From Lolium rigidum (lineage: Eukaryota > Streptophyta > Magnoliopsida > Poales > Poaceae), in assembly GCF_022539505.1 (NCBI RefSeq), contig NC_061508.1:90747276-90811275 (forward strand): DNA of 64,000 bases. Direction: 5' to 3'. The notes below the pieces were generated by a model that saw only the letters and a program-made list of their open reading frames with translations, was not told where the DNA came from and did not search any database. The number at the start of each line of letters is the position of its first letter. Within the stretch, counting starts at the first letter, position 1. The position numbers and the translations under genes were made by a program. Shown one piece after another: positions 11,581-24,063 of the stretch.

Positions 11581-13174
11581 AACGCGTGAAGCACACGTCC
11601 GTTGGGAACCCCAAGAGGAAGGTGTGATGTGTACAACAGCAAGTTTTCCCTTAGTAAGAAACCAAGGTTATCGAACCAGTAGGAGTCAAGGGCCACGTGA
11701 AGGTTGTTGGTGATGGAGTGTAGTGCGGCGCAACACCAGGGATTCCGGCGCCAACGTGGAACCTGCACAACACAATCAAAATACTTTGCCCCAACTTAAC
11801 AGTGAGGTTGTCAATCTCACCGGCTTGCTATAAACAAAGGATTAAATGTATGGTGTGGAAAATGATGTTTGTTTGCGAAGAACAGTAGAGAACATAGTTT
11901 GCAGTAGATTGTATTTCAGATGTAAAAGAATGGACCGGGGTCCACAGTTCACTAGTGGTGTCTCTCCAATAAGAAATAGCATGTTGGGTGAACAAATTAC
12001 AGTTGGGCAATGGACAAATAGAGAGGGCATAACAATGCACATACATATCATGATGACTACTATGAGATTTAATCAGGGCATTACGACAAAGTACATAGAC
12101 CGCTATCCAGCATGCATCTATGTCTAAAAAGTCCACCTTCGGGTTAGCATCCGCACCCCTTCCAAGTATTAAGTTGCAAACAACGGACAATTGCATTAAG
12201 TATGGTGCGTCATGTAATCAACACAAATATCCTTAGACAAAGAATTGCTGTTTTATCCCTAGTGGCAACAGCACATCCACAACCTTAGAACTTTACGTCA
12301 CCTGTCCCGCATTCAATGGAGGCATGAACCCACTATCGAGCATAAATACTCCCTTTTGGAGTCACAAGTATCAACTTGGCCGAGCCTCTACTAGCAACGG
12401 AGAGCATGCAAGAACATAAACAACACATATATGATAGATTGATAATCAACTTGACATAGTATTCCATATTCATCGGATCCCAACAAACACAACATGTAGC
12501 ATTACAAATAGATGATCTTGATCATGATAGGCAGCTCACAAGATCTAACATGATGGCACAAGAGGAGAAGACAACCATCTAGCTACTACTATGGACCCAT
12601 AGTCCAAGGATGAACTACTCACACATCAGTCCGGAGGCGATCATGGTGATGGAGAGTCCTCCGGGAGATGATTCCCCTCTCCGGCAGGGTGCCGAAGGCG
12701 ATCTCCTGAATCCCCCGAGATGGGATTGGCGGCGGTGGCGTCTCTGGAACTATTTCCGTATCGTGGCTCTCGGTAATAGGGCTTTCGCGACGGAGAGTTT
12801 AAGTAGGCGGAAGGGCAGAGTCGGAGGAGGCACGAGGGGCCCACACCATAGGCCGGCGCGGGCCCCTCCCTGGCCGCACCGCCCTGTGGTTTGGCCACCT
12901 CGTGGCCGAACTTCGTATGCTCCTCGGTCTTCTGGAATCTCCGTGGAAAAATAAGACCCTGGGCGTCGATTTCGTCCAATTCCGAGAATATTTCCTTTGT
13001 AGGATTTCTGAAACCAAAAACAACAGAAAACAAGAACTGGCGCTTCGGCATCTTGTCAATAGGTTAGTGCCGGAAAATGCATAATAATGATGTAAAGTGT
13101 GTATAAAATATGTGAGTATTGTCATAAAAGTAGCATGGAACATAAGAAATTATGGATACGTTTGAGACGTATCA
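11581..13174 (-). repeat. Athila-type 3' LTR (copy a)
   Basis: Minus-strand LTR starting TGATACGTCTCAAACGTATC at 13174, preceded by the purine-rich aagcttggggatgc. It belongs to the same family as the LTRs at 16389, 30711, 50793, 56017, 61081 and 62007 and shares long stretches with them (for example gttccacgttggcgccgg). The end at 11581 lacks the last bases seen in copy d, so the 3' end is slightly eroded. It interrupts the copia element. Confidence 0.88.
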
Positions 13175-15810
13175 AGCATCCCCAAGCTTAGTTCCTACTC
13201 GCCCTCGAGTAGGTAAACGATAACAAGGATAATTTCTGAAGTGACATGCTATCATAATCTTGATCAATACTATTGTAAAGCATATGAGATGAATGAAGTG
13301 ATTCGAAGCAATGGTAAAGAAAATGACTTAAACAACTGAATCATATAGCAAAGACTTTTCGTGAATAGTATTTTCAAGACAAGCATCAGTAAGTCTTGCA
13401 CAGGAGTTAACTCATAAAGCAATAGATTCTTAGTAGAAAGTTTTGAAGCGACACAAAGAAGATATAAGTTTCAGCAGTTGCTTTCAACTTCAAACATGTT
13501 TATCTCATGGATATATCTCATGGATATATCTCATGGATAATTGTCAACACAAAGTAATATGATGAATGCAAATAAGCAAATATGTAGGAATCAATGCACA
13601 CAGTTGACACAAGTGTTTGCTTCTAAGATAGAAAGAAGTAGGTAAACTGACTCAACATAAAGTAAAAGAATGGACCCTTCGCAGAGGGAAGCATGGATTA
13701 CTATTTTTGTGCTAGAGCTTTTCATTTTGAGAACATAGAAACAATTTTGTCAACGGTAGTAATAATTCATATGTGTTATGCATAAGACATCATATAAGTT
13801 GCAAGCCTCATGCATAGAATACCAATAGTGCTCGCACCTTGTCCTAATTAGCTTGGATTTACATGGATTATCATTGCATAACATATGTTTCAACCAAGTG
13901 TCACAAAGGGGTACCTCTATGTCGCCTGTACAGAGGTCCAAGGAGATAGATCGCATTTGATTTCTCGTTTTTGATAGATCTCAACTTAGGAAATCCATAC
14001 CGGGACAACATAGACAACAGATAATGGACTCCTCTTTAATGCATAAGCATTCAACAACAGATAATATTCTCATAAGAGATTGAGGATTAATGTCCAAACT
14101 GAAACTTCCACCATGATCCATGGCTTTAGTTAGCGGCCCAATGTTCTTCTCTAACAATATGCATACTCAAATCATTTGATCATGATAAATCGCCCTTACT
14201 TCAGACAAGACGAACATGCATAGCAACTCACATGATATTCAACAAAGGTGTAATAGTTGATGGCGTCCCCGAAAACATGGTTACCGCTCAACAAGCAACT
14301 TACAAGAAATAAGATACATAAGTAACATATTCAATACCACAATAGTTTTTAAGCTATTTTCCCATGAGCTATATATTGCAAAGACAAAGAATGGAATTTT
14401 AAAGGTAGCACTCAAGTAATTTACTTTGTAATGGCAGAGAAATACCATGTAGTAGGTAGGTATGGTGGACACAAATGGCATAGTTTTTGGCTCAAGGATT
14501 TGGATGCACGAGAAGTATTCCCTCTCGGTACAAGGCTTTGGCTAGCAAGGTTGTTTGAAGCAAACTCAAGTATGAACCGGTACAGACAAAACTTACATAA
14601 GAACATATTGCAAGCATTATAAGACTCTACATCTGTCTCCTTGTTGTTCAAACACTTCACCGTAAAATATCTAGACTTTAGAGAGACCAATCATGCAAAC
14701 CAAATTTCAACAAGCTTTATGGTAGTTCTTCATTGATAGGTGCAAAGTACATGATGCAAGAGCTTAAACATGATCTATTTGAGCACAACAATTGCCAAGT
14801 ATCAAATTATTTAAGACAATATACCAATTACCACATGAAGCATTTTCTGTTTCCAACCAAATAACAATGAACGAAGCAGTTTCAACCTTCGCCATGAACA
14901 TTAAAAGTAAAGCTAAGAACACCAGTGTTCATATGAACGAGCGGAGCGTGTCTCTCTCCCAAACAAGGAATGCTAGGATCCGATTTTATTCAAACAAAAA
15001 CAAACAGACGCTCCAAGTAAAGCACATAAGATGTGATGGAATAAAAATATAGTTTCACTAGAGGTGACCTGATAAGTTGTCGATGAAGAAGGGATGCCTT
15101 GGGCATCCCCAAGCTTAGATGCTTGAGTCTTCTTGAAATATGCAGGGATGAACCACGGGTGCATCCCCAAGCTTAGACTTTTCACTCTTCTTGATCATAT
15201 TGTATCATCCTCCTCTCTTGACCCTTGAAAACTTCCTCCACACCAAACTCAAAACAAACTCATTAGAGGGTTAGTGCATAATCGAAAATTCACATATTCA
15301 GAGGTGACATAATCATTCTTAACACTTTTGAACATTGCACAAAGCTACTGAAAGTTAATGGAACAAAGAAATCCATCCAACATAGCAAAACAGGCAATGC
15401 GAAATAAAAGGCAGAATCTGTCAAAACAGAACAGTCCGTAAAGACGAATTTTTCAGGGGCACTTAACTTGCTCAGATGAAAAAGCTCAAATTGAATGAAA
15501 GTTGCGTACAGATCTGAGGATCACGCATGTAAATTGGCAGATTTTTCTGAGTTACCTACAGACGGGGCTACTCAATTTCGTGACAGCAAGAAATCTGTTT
15601 CTGCGCAGTAATCCAAATCTAGTATTAACCTTACTATCAAAGACTTTACTTGGCACAAAAATGCAATAAAATAAATATAAGGAGAGGTTGCTACAGTAGT
15701 AACAACTTCCAAGACTCAAATATAAAACAAAAGTGCAGAAGTAAAATAATGGGTTGTCTCCCATAAGCGCTTTTCTTTAACGCCTTTCAGCTAGGCGTAG
15801 AAAGTGTGAA
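13175..15810 (-). mobile_element. Athila-type element a, 3' non-coding region
   Basis: About 2.6 kb between the protease stop and the 3' LTR with no RT, RNase H or integrase. It matches 58492-61080 of element e along its length in the opposite orientation, including the gcgcttatgggagacaac block right after the stop. It holds two internal copies of the LTR-adjacent polypurine word and a triplicated tatctcatggata (13501-13541). Present in two independent copies, it is a conserved part of this family. Confidence 0.8.
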
Positions 15811-16388
15811 TCAAGTATTATCAAGAGATGAAGCATCAACATCGTAATTTGTTGTAATAATAGAATCATAAGGTAACTTCATTCTCTTTCTAGGGAAGTG
15901 TTCCATACCTTTCTTGAGAGGAAATTGATACTTAATATTCCCTTCCTTCATATCAATAATAGCACCAACAGTTCGAAGAAAATGTCTTCCCAAAATAATG
16001 GGACAAGATGCATTGCATTCAATATCCAAGACAACAAAATCAACGGGGACAAGGTTATTGTTAACCGTAATGCGAACATTATCAATCCTCCCCAAAGGTT
16101 TCTTCATAGAATTATCAAGCAAGATTAACATCCAAATAACAATTTTTCAATGGTGGCAAGTCAAGCATATTATAGATTTTCTTAGGCATAACAGAAATAC
16201 TTGCACCAAGATCACATAAAGCATTACAATCAAAATCATTGAACTTCATCTTAATGATGTGCTCCCAACCATCTTCTAACTTCCTAGGAATAGAAGTTTC
16301 AAGTTTTAATTTCTCTTCTCTAGCTTTTATGAGAGCATTTGTAATATGTTTTGTAAAGGCTAAATTTATAGCACTAGCATTAGGACTT
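15811..16388 (-). pseudogene. Athila-type gag/protease fragment
   Basis: The minus-strand frame contains CDLGASISVMPKKIYNML, a retropepsin active site in the DLGAS form, then IDNVRITVNNNLVPVDF and CPIILGRHFLRTVGAIID, the second half of the protease. A frame break near 16125 separates the two halves. The frame stops at 15811 and is followed by the 3' non-coding region, not by RT. The N-terminal side is cut by LTR copy b at 16389. Confidence 0.85.
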
Positions 16389-18090
16389 TGATGTCTACTG
16401 GTGCTTCTATTCTTGTAGACAGTGTTGGGCCTCCAAGAGCAGAGGTTTGTAGAACAGCAGCAAGTTTCCCTTAAGTGGATCACCCAAGGTTTATCGAACT
16501 CAGGGAGGAAGAGGTCAAAGATATCCCTCTCATGCAACCCCGCAACCACAAAGCAAGAAGTCTCTTGTGTCCCCAACACACCTAATAGGTGCACTAGTTC
16601 GGCGAAGAGATAGTGAAATACAGGTGGTATGAATGAATATGAGCAGTAGTAACGGCGCCGTAAAATAGCTTGCTCAGGCGTGTAGTTGATGGTGGTAATA
16701 TGGTAGCAGTAGTAACGCAAGAAAACAAGTAAACAAGCGAGCGATAGCGATATTTAGGAACAAGGCCTAGGGATTACACTTTCACTAGTGGACACTCTCA
16801 ACATTGATCACATAACGGAATAGATAAATGCATACTCTACACTCTCTTGTTGGATGATGAACACATTGCGTAGGATTACACGAACCCTCAATGCCGGAGT
16901 TAACAAGCTCCACAGTTCAATGTTCATATTTAAATAACCTTAGAGTGCATGAAAGATCAACACGACTAAACCAAGTACTAACACAACATGCACACTGTCA
17001 CCTTCACACTATGTAGGAGGAATAGATCACATCAATACTATCATAGCAATAGTTAACTTCACAATCTACAAGAGATCATGATCATAGCATACGCCAAGTA
17101 CTAACACGGATGCACACACTGTCACCATTACACCGTGCGGAGGAATAAACTACTTTAATAACATCACTAGAGTAGCACATAGATAAATTGTGATACAAAA
17201 CACATTGCAATCATAAAGAGATATAAATAAGCACTTCACTACGCCATTCATAACAGTGAATAAGTATTCTCGTGAAATATAGCCTAAGAGACCCACACGG
17301 TGCACACACTGTCACCTTTACACACGTGGGACAAGGAGTCTCCGGAGATCACATAAGTAAAACCCACTTGACTAGCATAACGACATCTAGATTACAAGCA
17401 TCATCATATGAATCTCAATCATGTAGGGCAGCTCATGAGATTATTGTATTGAAGTACATAGGAGAGAGATGAACCACATAGCTACCGGTACAGCCCCGAG
17501 CCTCGATGGAGAACTACTCCCTCCTCATGGGAGACAAAGCAGCGTTGATGAAGATGGCGGTGGTGTCGATGGAGGAGCCTTCCGGGGCACTTCCCCGCTC
17601 CGGGCGGGTGCCGGAACAGAGACTCCTGTCCCCCAGATCTTGGCTTCGCGATGGCGGCGGCTCTGGAAGGTTTCTCGTACCGTGGCTTTTTCCGTATCGA
17701 AGTTTTAGGTCGAGGGGGCTTAAATAGGCGAAGAGGCGGCGTCAGAAGGTCAACGGGGCGACGACACCATAGGGGGCGCGGCCACCCCAGCCGCGCCACC
17801 CCTGTCGTCCGAGGCCCACAAGGCCCTCCTCCGGCGGCTCTCCGGGTGTTCCGGATGCTTCCGGCAAAATAGGAACCCGGGCTTGATTTCGTCCAATTCC
17901 GAGAATATTTCTTTACTAGGATTTTCGAAACCAAAAACAGCAGAAAACGAGAACCTGGCACTTCGGCATCTTGTTAATAGGTTAGTTCCGAAAATGCACG
18001 AATATGACATAAAGTGTGCATAAAACATGTAGATATCATCAATAATGTGGCATGGAACATAAGAAATTATCGATACGTCGGAGACGTATC
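16389..18090 (-). repeat. Athila-type 3' LTR (copy b)
   Basis: Starts near 18090 on the minus strand (GATACGTCTCCGACG, two bases lost at the tip compared with sister copies) after the purine-rich aagcttggggatg, and ends in CA at 16389 (gtagacatca on the minus strand). It lies inside the protease of element a. The possible target duplication is gactt at 16384-16388; the partner would lie beyond the gap. Its last part differs from copies c-g, so it is a distinct subfamily. Confidence 0.8.
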
Positions 18091-18229
18091 GCATCCCCAA
18101 GCTTAGTTCTCGCTCGTCCCGAGCGATGTAAAACGATAACAAAGATAATTTCGAAGTGACATGCCATCATAACCTTGATCATACTATTTGTAAACATATG
18201 TAATGAATGCAGCAATCAAAACAATGGTA
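18091..18229 (-). mobile_element. Athila-type internal 3' end (copy b)
   Basis: Matches the last part of the 3' non-coding region of elements a and e and runs into the assembly gap. Confidence 0.7.
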
Positions 18230-18329
18230 NNNNNNNNNNNNNNNNNNNNNNNNNNNNNNNNNNNNNNNNNNNNNNNNNNNNNNNNNNNNNNNNNNNNNNN
18301 NNNNNNNNNNNNNNNNNNNNNNNNNNNNN
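18230..18329. other. Assembly gap, 100 N
   Basis: Exactly 100 unresolved bases separating an Athila-type internal region from a fragment of a different LTR family. Confidence 0.98.
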
Positions 18330-18392
18330 AATCTTCCAAGCCCATCTTGATCGCGGCCCACCTCCTGATTTAGCCAAAATCTGGTGATAACA
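18330..18392 (-). repeat. LTR 5' tip of the 1357-2530 family
   Basis: On the minus strand begins TGTTATCACCAGATTTTGG at 18392 and continues ggtgggccgcgatcaagatg, matching the LTR that starts at 2530. The rest is lost in the gap. Confidence 0.75.
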
Positions 18393-19690
18393 CAACTACA
18401 CGCATCACCCACCCCTCCTGCTGCCGGAGCGACACAAAGAGGAGGTGGGGACCCATCGGGGACGGGTGGGTGGCTAGCTAGGATCTTTTCTTAGGCCTCT
18501 TAGTTAATAGAGTACTCCCTTCATTCGGGATTATATTACCTGCGAGTTTTTTTATTAATTGTTAGAAATCATAAGGCATATCTCATTTATTTATTGGTCA
18601 CTCTTCTCCGATGCATGTTTTTTTAGTTTTTGATGCATGTGAAACTATTGACGCATGTACTAATTAATGAGAGAAATTATGAATTTTCTTAATCTTACAG
18701 AATTAACCCTCCGACCTTGTAATTCTAAACGGACGAAGTGCTACATTATATACCAGCCCATTCGTGTTGGGATTTGTGTCGGGAGCCAAATCGCTCGGAC
18801 TAAACGGGTGGCTAGAAATTTAAATATTTTGTAGCTCATCTTTTAGGCTGGCCATAGTGGCTACTGATTTAGTAGTAACATATGTCATGTTACTAATCTT
18901 TGTTACTACATCCATAGTGGGTAGCAACTTATATGTGGTTTCATGCATTATATCATTTATTATGTTATTGACTCATCTTATTTTTGGATGTATGATGTTA
19001 CGATAACATAGCTAGTTACCATCTTACTTTTTATTTTAATTTATTGTTATGTTATGTCGCTAAAACTTTTTAGGATGTGTGATGTTACTACCTATATTAC
19101 TTTTGCTACAATTAGTCTTACAATTTTCTCCTACATGCATGCCGCCACGTCACAGAGCCATCAGATGATACCAACCTAGGCCCGATATATCCGGTCAGTA
19201 TGTACATTCATCCAATCTTTGCCAACGTACTTATGGGAGTGATGTTTTGGCACATGGGAGCGTATGCTCCCTTTATTTTAAAATACATGTTAGACACATT
19301 TTAAAATGTCAAAAAAATTGAAACCAAAATTTCACACGTACATCTTCATGTGCTACGCGCTCACAAAGTCGTTTCATGAAAAATCAACATGTCATGTGGC
19401 GTGTGTAAAAAAGATAAAATTCGGTGCTGAAACAAAGACTTGTCACAAGATAAATTTTCTCTTTTTCGCTTAGACTACAAAAAATATCATTTTTTCGTGA
19501 AACTTGACGAATACACATATATTATGGAGATGTACATGTAAATTTTTTGTCAAAAATTTTTAACACTTGAAAATATGTTTTTATGGTAGAGGGATCATAC
19601 GCACCCGGGAGCCGAATTGAGTTTCTGCGTACTTATTCCAATCAAAAGTTGAAAATAACAACAGTAACCCGGCATGGCGACGTCGATGAA
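18393..19690. other. Intergenic with MITE-like relics
   Basis: No gene. Around 18512-18750 a degenerate Stowaway-like pair (tactcccttcattcggg and cggacgaagtgcta) can be seen. From about 18846 a segment starts ggctggccatagtgg with repeated atgttact words, a common grass MITE type. At 19255-19620 an AT-rich segment starts gggagcgtatgctccc. None has boundaries good enough to define an element. Confidence 0.35.
19686..19690. other. Target-site duplication, left (atgaa)
   Basis: The same five bases follow the element at 27930-27934. Confidence 0.9.
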
Positions 19691-22600
19691 TGTGATGCCC
19701 CAAAACCGGTATCATGAGGATCTCAGCGAATCCGCCAAAATCCGCACGATATCGATTTTAGGAGACGCACCACCAAGCGCCTCGTACACGCCGAAGCATG
19801 CACGCGATGCGGGTGGAATCAATCACGAGCGGTAACATTACAACAGGATTACAATAGAGCCCACAAGAGACAGATATATTACAACAACGACTCCAACGAG
19901 TCAAGATACAAATAGATACATACAAAGATCCAAGTCATACAGAAGATCAAATATGTCCGAGTACGGACAAGATACAAATTGGACTAAGAGTCCTGAAGAT
20001 AACCAGTGGCGTCCATAACCCTGCCCAGGCCAAGCCGGAAGGGTAACCTTGCTAGCGTCGTCCTTCATCGAACATATCTTCATACCTGCCCGGTTATATC
20101 CCGTAGAAGCAGCAATAAGTACGGGTTCGTACTTAACAAGACTTCAAGACGTATAAGCATTCGTCAACCGCTCGTCCTTTGTACTTGAGGCACGCAGGGG
20201 ACTTAGAGGACGCAAGAGGAACGTCATAGGCAATATGGTGGGGTTAAGCGGCAGCGCGCAAGCACTAAAAACCTATAGAGACACTCTACAACATTCGTCT
20301 AAACAGAGAAGGTGAGAGAGCGCATAAACTAACAGTTCTATACTCTGCAAACATAACACAGCCGATGTGTTCCCCCCTCGCAAGGAGGTACTTACAAAGG
20401 CACTCACACGGTTGTCAAGTTTTAACCATTTATTATTAAAGTTGTTCTATCTTACCACACAAGTTATTAGTATTGAAACAACAGGTGTAAGTTGTCTATG
20501 GTCGAGTCATACAGCTCCAAGTCGTCCATAACCGCGGACGCGGCTTATCGATAAGATGTACACCCTGCAGGGATTGCCCAAATGTACCCACACGCACCGC
20601 TCGACCCACTTACGACAGGTGGATATCACGGCTCGCACTCTCCTTCACGACAACGATGTCCAGGAAGCCACCTAACCAAGTTGAACCCGTATCGAAGTCC
20701 GGCCGATTCTCCGAAGCGGACCTAGCTGTTGCGCCGGCGTACTAGGTGGTTTAAACACACATCGGGGCGATAAACCACTTCGCAGCGGCTCCGCATCCTA
20801 TACGTGCATACCGTAAACAAGGGATACAAGGCACCCGTGGGCTTCCCAAAATAAAGAAGTAACAGTCGGCATGCACGCAAACAACAAATGGTAAAACATT
20901 GCAAACTAGTTGTGGCCACCGGACAAAGTTGTAGATTCCGGCAGTGGTCAAGGGGAGACCCATAAGCATACCCACGTGTGGTTAGAGCGCTCAATCTCGG
21001 AACAGATAACAAGAACTCGGTGTCCTAGGTTTCATGGAAACACAAGTGAGCCGTCATAAAACGAGCAACTGACCCACCGATGTCTCCGCTAACAACTATT
21101 AACAAGTAACCATGATTCCCTCAACTGATATAACCATGTAGCATGTGTCATGATTCCCAACTGATAACCGATAAGATAGCGATAACGGTAACGAGGTATA
21201 AACAGCAGTAGCATGCACTACGACTCGCAAGGGTAGACTCGATAACCAAACAATAGTTGTAGGAGGTTGGTGGAGGCAATATAGGCTGCCTGTGTAACAA
21301 GTGGAAGGGACACGTGACAAGAACGCAACTTAAGGATAGCATGAGGGAGAAGGCAAAAATAAAATAGGTGAGCGACTTCCGCAAGGGCGTAAGTATAGGG
21401 AAATGCTTGCCTGTTAAAGCTTGCCGAGGTACACCCAGGAAACTTGTCGTATCTCACCACACCACTTCGTGATCCTATCCGGGAAGAAGCAAATGCTGGA
21501 CAAACAACGGATGCAAGTCTTACTACTACGGATAAAGAAGATCCAGCATGATCAAGATGATATGCATGACATGGCAAACATGATGCGATGCAACTTATCC
21601 ATATTAATCGGAGTCGGAACCCCGGACAAGCAAATTAGGTTGGAGTTGGATTTCCACCGGCAAAGTTAAGGGTTGATTAGCATGGCAAGACAAAGCAAGG
21701 GTGAGCTACTTCAATATTAAACGGAGCGGCAAAACCTTAGTCGGTGTCCAAATTACTCCGCATATATGTTAGGTGAACATGCACAACTATCACGTCGTGA
21801 CATGATGCAATATGCAAACAGGCATATGGATGGCATATTCATGTTCAACACATTTTTCTGATCAATTTTCATATATAACACTTTTTATTTGGAGTTATGG
21901 TTTGAAAGATATGACATGGACAAATTTGCAAAACAAATAAAAAGACAAAAAAGGACTGGACTGGATCCGAGAGTTGGCCTCGCTACCCGGCCGGCGGGAG
22001 GAAAGGTCCGCACGCGTGGGCCGGCCCGGCTCCGGCCTCGCGAGCGGCGACGGGAGGCTACGGGCCGCGCGGGCGTTGGCTGCGCCGGAAGAAAAGACGG
22101 GCCGAGGCCCAACCGATGGCGGATCCGATAGAAAAAGGGACGGAAAAGGTTGGATTAAATCCAAGTGTCTTGGTGATTTGAACTTGGATCTTGCACGTAC
22201 AGGAGCAAGGGACAAACCAAGTAGGGTGCGTTTCGATTGTGTCCAAAAGGAGCTTCGTATCCAATTGAACCAAGTCAACGCGTAGCAACGGACCCGAACG
22301 GCCATGGCGAGCTTACGGACGAAAGTCGATCCGGAGCTATCGGGCGAACCGGGACGAGCGAGAGGGCGCGTTCGACGCGGAAGAACATGGGGAACCCGCT
22401 GGTGGCGGTCTTGGCGACGAGGAACCACCGGAGGGCCGCCGGCGACGAGCACTGCGGGGAGAAACGGCGGTCAACGCCGGTAGGATGGCATAGAACAAGG
22501 TGGAGAGAGGCGTGAGGTCCAGGGGGAAGAGGAAGTTACCAGGAACACGAATCCATTCCCGGAAACGACAGTGGAAGCACGGTGGGCGTACGGAATTGAC

Positions 22601-23552
22601 GAATTACTCGCCGGAGTCGGAGAAGGGAACGGCGAGCTTGCGGTTGATTGGAGTGCTTCCGGCTCGATTCCTTGCACCAGGAGGAAGAAGACGACGAGAC
22701 GCATCTCCCGGTGCCCTTGGCTCGTCGCGGGAGGACCCGTAGCGGCGGCGCCATGGTGAGGTGGTCACGGTGGTGTGAGGCTTTTTCTCCTTCGTTTGCT
22801 CACGCAGAGGAGAAAAGAGAAAGGGTGGAGGAAGGTAGGTGGCGGCGGCGTGGATGGGAGAGGGCTAGGGTTTGAGGGGCGCCGTGTGGAGGGTTAAAAG
22901 GGGAGCGGATGGTGGTGCGGTGGTTGAGAGGGGGCAGGACCACGACCTCACGCGATGTTCGTGCTCTCCGGGAGAAGACGACAACGATGGTGGAAAAAGG
23001 TGAGGTCGAAGGGGTACGGGCCGTGGGAGAAGATGAGCTCGGACCTTGTCGGGCTACTCGGGCCAAGAAGAAGAGGAACCAAGTAAAGGAGAGGAGAGGG
23101 CCCGGCCGAGAGATAGAGAGGCCCAAGAGAGGGGTTTAGGGGTTTTTCTTTTCTCGTTTTTATTTTCTAAACATTTGAAAACAATTCCGATTCTATTTTG
23201 AATTGAATCGAAGATGGGAGTGGGGTTAAAAGAAATAGTTTTCCATAATATTTATTTTATTTGTAACCAAAACAAAGCACATTATATTCAAAACTATTTT
23301 GTTGGAAAGGATTAATTCTAAAATAATAAATATGGTGGGAGAGAGAGATTAGGGTTTTATTATTAAAAAGAAGATAAGAGAGAAAGGGGTTTTTAGAAAA
23401 TAAACATATGAGAGGGAAAACAACAAGCTAGTGTTTAATAAAAAATATTTTACTTGTTGAAAACATGGTTGATGTGATGCATATGCCATGATGATGCATA
23501 AAAGAAAAAGAACAAACAATTCTAATAGGTGGTCCTACCCTGGGCCGTTACA
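19691..23552 (-). repeat. 3' LTR of the LARD-like element
   Basis: 3862 bp, aligning end to end with 24064-27929. It has a GC-rich part (about 21960-23120 on the plus strand) and an AT-rich end with tttattttatttg-like runs. Frames of 60-185 codons inside it are not preserved in the sister LTR, so no coding function is claimed. Confidence 0.93.
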
Positions 23553-24063
23553 ATCGACACCACTAACAAGGAATCTCGCCCCGAGATTCCACGTCAACCT
23601 AAGGGGGAGTTGGTTAAACTATCGGATCTTCTTGTACCATGTCGACAGACACCCGACCTTGGCGTGGAACCTTCTTCTGGCGATGTGTTGATCTTCTCGA
23701 CACCACTAACAAGGGTTCTTGCTCCATGCAGATCGGGCGACACCACTAACAAGAAGTCGTTGTTCCGTTGTCAATGAAGTGCTTCTGTCGGATCCTCCGA
23801 AGATCGGACCTAATAGGTGAGGGCAAAGATCGTCTAACCCACGTAGAGACCTATGACTCGTAGAGTGCGTATAAGAGAGAAGACTCAAAACTCGCAAGAT
23901 AAGAGGAGAAAGAATATAGGTAAGAAGAAAAATCAGAGCTAATCAGATATATCCAACGAATTTTAAAAATAGTTTTGACTTTCTAAACTCAACGACCGTT
24001 GGCAAGGTTATCCTAAAGGCTGGACTAGTGGGGTACCGTCAACCTGATGCTCTGATACCAACT
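23553..24063 (-). mobile_element. Internal domain of the LARD-like element, 511 bp
   Basis: Contains the primer site at one end, three copies of cgacaccactaacaag (plus strand, at 23555, about 23699 and about 23741), and a 9-bp inverted repeat ggaatctcg/cgagattcc at 23570-23590. No clear polypurine tract sits next to the 3' LTR; one copy of the 16-mer lies there instead. No coding frame with a known domain. Confidence 0.85.
24049..24060 (-). other. Primer-binding site, tRNA-iMet type
   Basis: The minus strand reads tggtatcagagc, the standard initiator-Met primer site, three bases from the LTR end at 24064. Confidence 0.92.

Noticed and set aside
21895..22452. 185-codon minus frame in the left giant LTR, and 182-codon minus frame at 26534-27082 in the right one
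   Set aside because: The two LTRs are nearly identical, yet neither frame is kept intact in the other copy, so coding is not supported.
22000..23130. Possible host gene exon cluster in the GC-rich part of the giant LTR
   Set aside because: Present in both LTRs at the same place, so it is part of the element; no recognised protein.
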